In this document: positions 27,399-34,775 of the stretch, piece after piece
How the letters are laid out: each line of letters starts with the position of its first letter
How positions within the stretch are numbered: the first letter of the stretch is position 1
From: Rhodanobacter sp.
GTDB taxonomy: Bacteria > Pseudomonadota > Gammaproteobacteria > Xanthomonadales > Rhodanobacteraceae
DNA length: 64,000 nt
NCBI GenBank assembly: GCA_040371205.1
Contig: AP031382.1
Location: forward strand, 2,229,562-2,293,561
Direction: 5' to 3'
Translations under genes and position numbers: made by a program
The notes under the pieces: generated by a model
What the model was told of the DNA's origin: nothing
Seen by the model: only the letters and a program-made list of their open reading frames with translations
Databases searched by the model: none

Positions 27399-27836
27399 AT
27401 GTTCAAGAAGCTATTGCCGGCATGCATGCTGGCGGGTGTACTTGTGGTTTCCGGCTGCGCAAGCGTGCCGATGGCCAGCCAGAGCGCGGATGCGCAAGCC
27501 AAACTGTTCGCGCCTTCCGCCGACAAGGCGACGGTCTACATCTACCGCAACGAGGAGTTCGGCGCGGCGGTGAAGATGCCGGTGCTCATCGACAACATGT
27601 CGGTGGGCGATACCGCCGCCAAGACCTACATCGAAAAACAACTGCCGCCGGGCCCGCATACGATCACCTCGAAGTCCGAGAAGGACGCCTCGCTCACCAT
27701 CAACATGCTGGCCGGCCAGATCTACTACGTCTGGCAGGAAGTGAAGATGGGCATGTGGGCGGCCGGCTCGGCGCTGCATGTGGTCGATGCGGACAAGGGG
27801 CAAGCCGGCGTGCGCGAATCCAAGCTGGTCCAGTGA
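27399..27836 (+). CDS. DUF2846-like lipoprotein
   Basis: 145-residue lipoprotein with signal peptide MFKKLLPACMLAGVLV and lipobox VVSGC (lipidated Cys near residue 19). The mature part has the DUF2846 pattern: ATVYIYRNEEFGAAVKMPVL, then IDNMSVGD, LPPGPHTITSKSE and GQIYYVWQEVKMG. The residue after the lipidated Cys is Ala, so sorting to the outer membrane is expected. Function is unknown for the family. ATG 27399 has GGGGAGA 5 bases upstream, and a terminator follows at 27873. Confidence 0.85.
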   Translation: MFKKLLPACMLAGVLVVSGCASVPMASQSADAQAKLFAPSADKATVYIYRNEEFGAAVKMPVLIDNMSVGDTAAKTYIEKQLPPGPHTITSKSEKDASLTINMLAGQIYYVWQEVKMGMWAAGSALHVVDADKGQAGVRESKLVQ

Positions 27837-27872
27837 TCGTCCTTGCCGCTGCGTGACGGCGGCTTCGTCACG

Positions 27873-27908
27873 AGGCCCGGCCTGCGCCTGCCGCAGGCCG
27901 GGCCTTTT
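27873..27908 (+). terminator. Intrinsic terminator after the DUF2846 gene
   Basis: 14-bp perfect stem (AGGCCCGGCCTGCG and complement) with loop CCTGC, ending CCTTTTGC on the + strand, 36 bases after the stop codon. Confidence 0.85.
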
Positions 27909-28024
27909 GCGATGCGGGCGACGCAATCCACGGCGCCGACGGACAGCGCCGCACGCCGATGCAGCCAGCCGCTATGCTTCGGGGACACGGCGCGGGGGCG
28001 CCGGCCATCAGGGGAAGCAACACC

Positions 28025-28924
28025 ATGGCGACACGATCGAAAGGTGCGGGTGCCGGCATCGGCTGGCTGACGAATGGCATCCGTGCAGGCTTCGGACATC
28101 CGAAACTGTTGTTCGGCGGTGCCGCGCTGCTGACCGTGGCGTGCCTGCTGCCGTCGTTGATCACGATGCCGATGCAATTCCTCGCGATGCGCGGCGGCAC
28201 GCCGCCAAGCAGCGCAACCTCGGCCGCGATCATGCTGATCTCCGTCCTGTACGGGCTGCTGGTCGTCCCGCTCTACGCAGGCTACCTGCAACTGGTCGAT
28301 GCCGCCGAAACCGGTCGACCCGCACGCGTCACCGACATCTTCAGACCCTATCGAGAAGGCGAAGCCTTGCGCCTGATCGGACTCGGGCTGCTGAACCTGG
28401 TGATCTACATCGGCGGCATCGCCCTCATCGTCTTCGCCACCGGACGGGGCCTCGTCGGCTGGTACCTGCAAGCCAAGGTGGCGCAGATCAACCATCAACC
28501 GCCGCCAGCCCTGCCGGACGGCTTCTGGACCACCATGGCCCTGCTGATGGTGTTCGCGCTCTGGATGATGGGCTACTACGCGATCAGCCTCGGCCAGGTG
28601 GCGCTGAACAAGCGCGGCGTGTTCGGCGCCGTCGGCGACGGCCTCAGCGGCGCGCTGAAGAACGCCCTGCCGCTGTTCACCTTCGCGCTGTGCTCCTTCC
28701 TTGTTTGGCTCGGCGTGATCGTCGTGTTCGCAATCGTGGCCCTGCTGCTGATCCTGCTCGCCGAACTGGTCAGCCACTGGCTGACGGTGGTGCTGCTCGT
28801 CCCGCTGTATATCGGGCTGCTGCTTTTCATGTTCAGCACGATGTTCGGGGTGACGTATCACCTGTGGCGCGACGTTTGCGCCGATGACGTGGGCAACGTC
28901 GCGCCGCCGCCGCTGATCGCCTGA
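28025..28924 (+). CDS. Polytopic membrane protein, BPSS1780-like
   Basis: 299-residue inner-membrane protein with about six helices, among them LLFGGAALLTVACLLPSLI, AIMLISVLYGLLVVPLYAG, LLNLVIYIGGIALIVFA, MALLMVFALWMMGYYAISL and a long pair near 230-280. Between helices 2 and 3 is LVDAAETGRPARVTDIFRPY, the kind of loop seen in the BPSS1780 membrane family (Duf2189/YciC-like architecture). No catalytic residues are evident. ATG 28025 has AGGGGA 9 bases upstream. It appears monocistronic. Confidence 0.72.
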   Translation: MATRSKGAGAGIGWLTNGIRAGFGHPKLLFGGAALLTVACLLPSLITMPMQFLAMRGGTPPSSATSAAIMLISVLYGLLVVPLYAGYLQLVDAAETGRPARVTDIFRPYREGEALRLIGLGLLNLVIYIGGIALIVFATGRGLVGWYLQAKVAQINHQPPPALPDGFWTTMALLMVFALWMMGYYAISLGQVALNKRGVFGAVGDGLSGALKNALPLFTFALCSFLVWLGVIVVFAIVALLLILLAELVSHWLTVVLLVPLYIGLLLFMFSTMFGVTYHLWRDVCADDVGNVAPPPLIA

Positions 28925-29510
28925 GCGCCACCACCGGAAGAGGCGCGGCGCACACCGCGCCACAGGGCTGCGCCAGCCTGCCGCGCGGCCAAGGACTCCA
29001 GGAACAGCGCATTCAGACCGATGCGGAGAGCATCGCCGCAATGGAGCAGGCCTCATTGGACATCGACCAGTCCTGCAACGATACGCGGAGTGGAAAGTGA
29101 AGCGCAGGACACCCGCCGTAAGGCAAGGTCTCCAACGACCGGGGAGTCCCGTTCATCGCGCTGAAAAAGGCCGCCAAGCCTTAACCGCTGGCGAACGCGG
29201 CAAGCCGGGAACCGCGTCATCCGCCAACATCATCCGATCCCCAGGCTAAATGCGGCACTGCTGACCGGTGCTCGCCCTCCCGCTACGTGATTGCCGCTAC
29301 GGCATGCCGTCTACATACGGTGCCGGACTTGCCGAGACGGCAACGACGCAGCTCCAAGCCCCATGCGCCAGACTGGCCAGCTGTCGCGTGTCCAGGCTGG
29401 CCAATCGAAGCTTCCTTCATGCTCGATAACCGGCACCAACACGCCTTGCCGCATCCGTAGCAAGCTCCCATGCAAGAATCAGAAGCAGTGGGCAGCCGCG
29501 CTTTTCCGCT
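28925..29510. other. 586-bp gap with possible remnants of decayed coding sequence
   Basis: No complete gene is supported. Composition is less GC-rich than the neighbourhood. Two short stretches read like natural protein but lack starts: one ending at 29100 (frame ending IAAMEQASLDIDQSCNDTRSGK, split here for length) and one ending near 29183 (VSNDRGVPFIALKKAAKP). They may be ends of decayed genes, or chance. A 62-codon minus-strand frame at 29283-29471 is Cys-rich but has no ribosome binding site. Confidence 0.35.
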
Positions 29511-30314
29511 TCATGGCGCCAGTATCCGTTGCGCGAGCGCATGCCAGGCCGGCGTATCCCACAACAGATACATGGGAATGGTGGAAAGCAGGAACAGCGC
29601 CAGCCAGATCGGATAAACCCTGGGCACAGTCCGGTGCCCGATCACGTCCCACAGCAGCATCGGCGACACGGCGAGCAGCACGTAGAGATCAAGCGAGAGC
29701 GGGCTGGCGGGCACGGTGGACGGCAACCACGCGAGCCGACCGATCGCCGCCTGCAGGGGAATGGCCGTCGCCAGGAACATCATCCGCTTGTGGAAGCCGG
29801 GGTCGCGCCGCAGCGCATGCAAGGCCAAGCCGATGCACACGGGGAAAAGGATGCCGATGCGGAATTGAACCAACGCGAGATTGTCCAGGAAATGCAGCGT
29901 CTGCCGGAGCCTTGCCTGGATGGGCGGCGGTGCGGCCCGGGCTCCGTTCCAAACCTGCTGGTAAATCGTGGGAACGAGGATGAAGCCAACGACGATGATC
30001 GCCGGAAGCAGCCCCAATGCCAGCCGCCCCAGCCGCATGTGCCGGTCGCGCCGCCCCGTCGCCATCAGCCAGGACTGCGCAAGCAGCAGAAGCAGAAAGG
30101 CTCCCATCAGCACGGCATGCACATGCAGGATCGGCGGGAACGGCGGCATGGCCCCCGCCCGCACCATTCCCACCATGGCGATCGAATCCGGAACGAATCC
30201 GGCCAAAGTGATGGCGATGAAGAAAACCGCCATGAAGACCCAAATCCAGCGGTCGATCACCAAGGCAAACGGCCTGGCGGGCAAATAAAGCGCTTGTTCG
30301 TCGTTCGCGGCCAT
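29511..30314 (-). CDS. Seven-helix membrane protein, family unrecognised
   Basis: 267-residue inner-membrane protein with about seven helices (WVFMAVFFIAITLAGFV, HAVLMGAFLLLLLAQSWLM, LALGLLPAIIVVGFILV, LFPVCIGLALHAL, LDLYVLLAVSPMLLW, IWLALFLLSTIPMYLLW). Histidines flank helices (ILHVHAVLMG, RRDRHMRLGRLA, GFHKRMMF), a layout compatible with haem or quinone binding but not proof of it. I do not recognise a family. ATG 30314 is preceded by AGGGGGC. It stands alone between two long gene-poor gaps. Confidence 0.75.
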   Translation of the reverse strand: MAANDEQALYLPARPFALVIDRWIWVFMAVFFIAITLAGFVPDSIAMVGMVRAGAMPPFPPILHVHAVLMGAFLLLLLAQSWLMATGRRDRHMRLGRLALGLLPAIIVVGFILVPTIYQQVWNGARAAPPPIQARLRQTLHFLDNLALVQFRIGILFPVCIGLALHALRRDPGFHKRMMFLATAIPLQAAIGRLAWLPSTVPASPLSLDLYVLLAVSPMLLWDVIGHRTVPRVYPIWLALFLLSTIPMYLLWDTPAWHALAQRILAP

Positions 30315-30940
30315 CACACGCCCCCTGTCGGTTCTTTTCACAACGGATTGCCCATCCAGGATCGGCACGAAGCAGTTCGTCGTGCCGGCAACGCGGACAT
30401 CCCCGATGGACATGCTCCGCCGATGCCCCGCCCTGAAATCGGGGAACCCGGCGTCCGTCTCTGCTCAAAGCTGGCACTTCGCCATCACCGCTCCGCCGGC
30501 CCTCTCCCCGAGCCACTCCCCCGACCGAAAGCCCTTCTTCCTCGACGCCGATGCAGGCCCAGCCGCCAGCCCCCGGCCTTGTCGGCGACGCCCTATTTCT
30601 CGCACCCGAAACAAGGCGAGGCATCCGCGTGCCCCGATCATGGTGAGCTTCCTGCAGCGGCTCCGCAACAGCCGTCGGGAAGACCGAAAGCTGGCATGGG
30701 TAATCGGAATGTCGAAGGCGCGGTCGAACGATTGAGTCGCCCATCCAACTCCGCCAGTACGGCCAGCGACCGCGATCCAGCATCGAGCCTCAAGACGTTC
30801 GGCTCCGCCGCCCGCTCATGCCCGGAGTTGTGCGCGCACCGCGGCTCGTCCACAGTGGGCAACCAACCGGGGGCACACAGTGAAGCACCCCCAACGGATT
30901 CGACAACCACGCGCCCCGCTCGGGACGCACCGGGGGAACC
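30315..30940. other. 626-bp gap before the amidase gene
   Basis: No supported gene. A 31-codon frame starting near 30638 (MVSFLQRLRNSRREDRKLAW...) has a natural-looking composition but no ribosome binding site and is not annotated. The amidase promoter and that of the membrane protein gene at 30314 must lie in here. Confidence 0.4.
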
Positions 30941-32749
30941 ATGAAGACTCGTCGCGATTTCCTCACCCAGGCGCCGTTGGGCCTGCTGGGTGCCGTGGTG
31001 GCTGGTGGCGCGCTGGCACAGACCGGACAGACTCCGGCGCCCGCCACGCCGCCGCCCGGTTCGCCCGGCGCGTTCAACACCGCGCCACCGGTGGGGCCGA
31101 AGCTGACCACGACCACCTTCGTGGAGGCAGAGAAGCTGGCCCAGGTAACGATGACCGAGGCACAGCGCGCCATGGCGGTGGCCAACTGGCCCACCTCGAT
31201 GGCTGCGCTGCTGGAGCGCCGCACCGGCCCACGCACCGTGGCGCTGAAAGAAGGCCTGGCCCCGGCCACTACGTGGTTCCCGGCGATGGGCCGCGTGCAC
31301 GTCGGCCCCGCGCATGACCGCTTCCTGCCGTCCAAGGTGGCGGCCACGCCGCTGCCGGCGAAGGACGAGGACATCGCCTACGCCTCGGTCGCCCAGCTCG
31401 GCGCGTGGATCCGCGCGCGCCAACTCACCTCCACCCGGCTCACCAAGATCTACCTCGCACGCCTGAAGCGCTACGACCCCGAGCTGCGCTGCGTCATCAC
31501 GCTGTGCGAGGAGCACGCGCTGAAGCAGGCCGCGCAGGCTGACAAGGAGATCGCCGCCGGCCACTACCGCGGCCCGCTGCACGGCATCCCGTGGGGCGCG
31601 AAGGACCTGCTCGACACCGCCGGCATCGCCACCACCTACGGCGCCGAGCCGTTCCGCCATCGCGTGCCGAAGGACGACGCCGCGGTCGTGCGCAGGCTCA
31701 ACGAAGCGGGCGCGGTGCTGGTGGCCAAGCTCAGCCTGGGCGCGCTGGCGCTCAACGACATCTGGTTTGGCGGCCAGACCATGAACCCGTGGCTGCTCAA
31801 GGAAGGCGCCTCCGGCTCCAGCGCCGGCCCGGCCGCCGCCACCGCCGCCGGCCTGGTGGCGTTCGCCATCGGCAGCGAAACCCAGGGCAGCATCATCAGC
31901 CCGTGCATGCGCTGCGGCACCACCGGCCTGCGCCCCACCTACGGCCGCGTGCCGCGCACCGGCGCAATGACTTTGTGCTGGACGATGGACAAGCTCGGCC
32001 CGATCGCCCGCTCGGTGGAAGACACCCTGCTGGTGCTCGACACCATCCGCGGCACCGACCCCGGCGACACCGCCAGCGTGCCTGCGCATCTGGACTATGA
32101 CGCGGCCGCGTCCGTCCATGGCCTCAAGGTCGGCTACTTCCCCGCGTGGATGAAGGAGGCGCCGGCCACCGACCTCGACCGCGCCGCGCTCGGCCAGCTG
32201 CGCGCACTCGGCCTGGTGCCCACGGAAGTGTCCCTGCCCGACTGGCCCTACGACGACCTCAACCTGCTGCTGTTCGCCGAATCCGCCGCCGCCTTCGAGG
32301 AACTCACCCTCTCCGGCGCCGCCGACCGGATGCACGTGCAGACGCCGGACGGCTGGCCCAACCTGTTCCGCGAATCGCGCTTCCTCTCCGCCGTGGACTT
32401 CGTGCAAGCCGACCGCATGCGCCGCCGGGTGGCCATGGAGATGGAGCGCGTGATGGGCGAGGTGGACCTGCTGCTGGTGCCCTCGCTGCGCGACGAGATG
32501 ATGGTGATCTCCAACATGACCGGCCAGCCTTCGCTCACCCTGCGCACCGGCTTCGTCGAGGTGAACCAGGTGCGCAGCGACTGGGCGCCCGACCCGAACC
32601 ACCCGTTGCCCAAGCTCGACAAACCGCACCGCGTACCCTACGGCGTCACCCTGATCGGCCGGCTGTTCGAGGAAGGTACGCTGGGCCGAGTGGGCCGCGC
32701 GCTGGAGGCGAAGGTGGCGGTGGCCGGGGAGCGGCCGGCCGGGTTCTGA
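30941..32749 (+). CDS. Tat-exported amidase-signature hydrolase
   Basis: Amidase of 602 residues carrying a twin-arginine signal (MKTRRDFLTQAPLGLLGAVV, cleavage near ALA-QTG), so it is exported folded. The Ser-cisSer-Lys triad is visible: Lys in PWGAKDLLDTAG, cis-Ser in EGASGSSAGPAAATAAG and the nucleophile Ser in GSETQGSIISP. The first about 130 residues after the signal form a Pro- and Thr-rich tail plus a helical region not shared with short amidases. Homologues are annotated as Asp-tRNA/Glu-tRNA amidotransferase subunit A-like, but export rules out the GatA role. Substrate unknown. ATG 30941 has GGGGGAACC directly upstream. Confidence 0.9.
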   Translation: MKTRRDFLTQAPLGLLGAVVAGGALAQTGQTPAPATPPPGSPGAFNTAPPVGPKLTTTTFVEAEKLAQVTMTEAQRAMAVANWPTSMAALLERRTGPRTVALKEGLAPATTWFPAMGRVHVGPAHDRFLPSKVAATPLPAKDEDIAYASVAQLGAWIRARQLTSTRLTKIYLARLKRYDPELRCVITLCEEHALKQAAQADKEIAAGHYRGPLHGIPWGAKDLLDTAGIATTYGAEPFRHRVPKDDAAVVRRLNEAGAVLVAKLSLGALALNDIWFGGQTMNPWLLKEGASGSSAGPAAATAAGLVAFAIGSETQGSIISPCMRCGTTGLRPTYGRVPRTGAMTLCWTMDKLGPIARSVEDTLLVLDTIRGTDPGDTASVPAHLDYDAAASVHGLKVGYFPAWMKEAPATDLDRAALGQLRALGLVPTEVSLPDWPYDDLNLLLFAESAAAFEELTLSGAADRMHVQTPDGWPNLFRESRFLSAVDFVQADRMRRRVAMEMERVMGEVDLLLVPSLRDEMMVISNMTGQPSLTLRTGFVEVNQVRSDWAPDPNHPLPKLDKPHRVPYGVTLIGRLFEEGTLGRVGRALEAKVAVAGERPAGF

Positions 32750-32957
32750 GCTGGCACTGCAAGCAAATGGCTCCCAGGCCGTCTGCATGCTGGAGCGAGG
32801 TGTGATGCCATACCAATTGCGGTTGACGGAACCCGCTGAACGGCATCGAAGCGGGCTCGGAGCTCTCGCACGCCAACCAAGGCGGATGCGGCAAGACACC
32901 CGCGCGGCCCTTCAATCCTCGCAAGGCGCGTATCCAACAACCTCAACACAGCGATGA

Positions 32958-32990
32958 CGCCGTGATCCCGGCTTCGGCTGGATCACGGCG
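32958..32990. repeat. Inverted repeat downstream of the amidase gene
   Basis: An 11-bp perfect stem (CGCCGTGATCC and complement) around CGGCTTCGGCT. No T-run follows, so a classic terminator is unlikely; it sits in the 299-bp space between the convergent amidase and HDOD genes. Confidence 0.5.
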
Positions 32991-33048
32991 CTTAATCGGC
33001 AGGGCCCGTGCCCTGCTTCGGGAAATGAACCCGGCCCGGATGGGCCGA

Positions 33049-33867
33049 TCAGGAGAGCACTTCGGTGAAGGCGCGGTTGGCCTCGATCACCTTGGGCAGC
33101 GCCTTGAAGATCGGGTCGAGGTCGAGGTCGCTGGTGAGCGGCCCTTCGACGGCCTGGCGGGCTTCCTCGGTTGGGCCGTCGTAACGATCCAGCGCGTCGG
33201 CGATCAACACGGCCTGCGCGATAAGACGCGCAAGCGCTTCGCCGGAAGGCGCCTGCGCGGGACGCGCCTGGAAGGCGATGGCATGCTGGATCACGCCAGG
33301 CAGCTTCCAGCGTCGCGCCAGTTCCGCGCCCACTTCGGGATAACCGAAGCCCAGTTGCAGGGTTTCCTCGGCGGCATGGCCCGCCGAGGAGGCGCTCGTG
33401 GCGAGCGCGCCCACGTGCTGGGGGGCGGCCGCCTGGATGAGCAGCTCGCCGATGTTGTGCATCATGCCGCAGGTGAACGCCGTCTCCGGGTCCACGCCAT
33501 GCGGCTTGGCCAGCAGCCGGCTGATGCTGGCCACCTCGAAGCTGTGCCGCCAGAAACCCTTGATGTCGAAATTGCCCTTCACCTGGAACGCGCCGGTGAC
33601 GCCGGAGGCGAGCACCAGGATCCGCAGCATGCCGAAGCCCACGCGCATCGCCGCATCCTCGACGCTGGTCGAGTCGCGCCCGCCGCGATAGTGCGCCGAG
33701 TTGGCGAGGCGCAGAAGCTTGGCGGCAATCACCGGGTCCAGCTCGATGTTGCGGGCCAGGCTGTCGAGGTTGGTTTTGGGATCGTCGAACTGGCGAATGA
33801 GATCCTGCGCCACTTTGGGAATCGTCGGCAACGCGTGCAGTTGGTCGAACAGATCTTCGAGCTTCAT
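33049..33867 (-). CDS. HDOD-domain signalling protein
   Basis: Cytoplasmic single HDOD-domain protein, 272 residues. HDOD domains are catalytically inactive relatives of HD phosphohydrolases found in bacterial signalling, often tied to chemotaxis or c-di-GMP output. The N-terminal signature LHALPTIPKVAQDLIRQFDD, the segment LDPVIAAKLLRLANSAHY, and GMMHNIGELLIQ, where the canonical HD is replaced, are seen. ATG 33867 has GAGGTG just upstream; an in-frame start 16 codons earlier does not. It appears monocistronic. Partner unknown. Confidence 0.88.
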   Translation of the reverse strand: MKLEDLFDQLHALPTIPKVAQDLIRQFDDPKTNLDSLARNIELDPVIAAKLLRLANSAHYRGGRDSTSVEDAAMRVGFGMLRILVLASGVTGAFQVKGNFDIKGFWRHSFEVASISRLLAKPHGVDPETAFTCGMMHNIGELLIQAAAPQHVGALATSASSAGHAAEETLQLGFGYPEVGAELARRWKLPGVIQHAIAFQARPAQAPSGEALARLIAQAVLIADALDRYDGPTEEARQAVEGPLTSDLDLDPIFKALPKVIEANRAFTEVLS

Positions 33868-34091
33868 GATCACCTCATGGTGGTAAGTCGTCGACGATTC
33901 GCGGGGCAAGGCCATGCCTTGGCCTTCCCCGACATTAGAGCAAGAAAAAAGACGCCTGGGGCGCCCCCCCTAACCGGCCATGCCCCCGCGCCGGATACCC
34001 GGACAGTGCCGGATTGCCATGATCTTCGTTCATCCCTGCAACATCCTTGATGACCTGACCCAGCGAGCCGTGCGCCGCTTCGATCCATTGC

Positions 34092-34382
34092 CTACGCGGC
34101 AATCCGCTCGATCTTTTCGATGGCCTTGCCTAGCGTGCGGTGTGCCTCTTCCAGGTCGTAGTCCGCCTGCAGGCCAAGCCAGAACCGCTCGCTGGTGCCC
34201 AGGGCGGCGGCCAGGCGCACGGCCGTATCCGCCGTGACGCCGCGCTTGCCGAGCACGATCTCGTTGATACGGCGCGGCGGCACGCCCGCAGCGCGCGCCA
34301 GCGCGTTCTGGCTGATATCCATGGGCATGAGGAACTCTTCGAGCAGTACTTCGCCGGGATGGATGTTGGGCAGGGTGTTCAT
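34092..34382 (-). CDS. higA: HigA-type antitoxin, XRE family
   Basis: 96-residue helix-turn-helix protein of the HigA/VapI group, the antitoxin and autorepressor of a type II toxin-antitoxin pair. It begins NIHPGEVLLEEFLMPMDIS, the typical HigA start, followed by the HTH (QNALARAAGVPPRRINEIVL) and TADTAVRLAAALGTSERFWLG. The order is toxin first, antitoxin second, as in higBA; 16 bases separate higB stop from this ATG. Its likely operator is the dyad at 34688-34725. Confidence 0.9.
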   Translation of the reverse strand: MNTLPNIHPGEVLLEEFLMPMDISQNALARAAGVPPRRINEIVLGKRGVTADTAVRLAAALGTSERFWLGLQADYDLEEAHRTLGKAIEKIERIAA

Positions 34383-34398
34383 GGTCGACTCGTTTGCG

Positions 34399-34680
34399 TC
34401 AGTGGTAATCGACGATTTCCACGTCGTGGGCGTCGCCGTCGATCCAGCGAAAGCAGATGCGCCATTGGTCGTTGATGCGGATGCTGTGCTGACCCTTTCG
34501 GCTGCCCTTGAGCGCCTCCAGTCGGTTGGCCGGCGGTATGCGGAGATCGTCCAGCGAGGCGGCGTTGTTGAGCATGCGCAACTTGCGGCGGGACACTAAC
34601 TGAATATCGACCGGCAAGCGCCGGGAGGGCGTTCCGCCCCAGATCTTTTCAACTTCCTTGTCGGCAAAGTTCCTGATCAC
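34399..34680 (-). CDS. higB: HigB-type toxin, RelE superfamily
   Basis: Ribosome-dependent mRNA endonuclease toxin, 93 residues. It starts IRNFADKEVEKIWGG, the standard HigB N-terminus, and has the core KGSRKGQHSIRINDQWRICF followed by a D-V-E-I-V-DYH end. The likely start is GTG 34680 by family comparison; a GTG at 34698 is in frame but lies inside the promoter dyad. All core features seem intact, so the pair is probably functional. Confidence 0.88.
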   Translation of the reverse strand: MIRNFADKEVEKIWGGTPSRRLPVDIQLVSRRKLRMLNNAASLDDLRIPPANRLEALKGSRKGQHSIRINDQWRICFRWIDGDAHDVEIVDYH

Positions 34681-34687
34681 GGGAACA

Positions 34688-34725
34688 CCATAACGCACAC
34701 CGTCATATGACGCAAGCCGTTATGG
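34688..34725. promoter_or_regulatory. Nested dyad at the higBA promoter
   Basis: Two inverted repeats share one centre at 34706.5: outer arms CCATAACG (34688-34695) and CGTTATGG (34718-34725), inner 12-bp palindrome CGTCATATGACG (34701-34712). 14 of 19 position pairs are complementary. The site lies just upstream of higB and is the natural candidate for HigA binding. It adjoins the terminator of icmF. Confidence 0.65.
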
Positions 34726-34754
34726 CAAAGGCCCGCCTGACGGCGGTCCTTTGC
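34725..34754 (-). terminator. Intrinsic terminator after icmF
   Basis: On the minus strand GCAAAGGACCGCC, loop GTCA, GGCGGGCCTTTGC: a 13-bp stem with one mismatch, 22 bases past the icmF stop codon, with TTT inside the 3' arm. It probably separates icmF from higBA. Confidence 0.7.
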
Positions 34755-34775
34755 TCATTCCATGGTCCGTTGGGC

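Noticed and set aside
29283-29471. Cys-rich 62-codon minus-strand frame (MGACYGCGKACWCRLSS...)
   Set aside because: No ribosome binding site, no recognisable pattern beyond composition, and it lies in a region with other signs of noncoding sequence.
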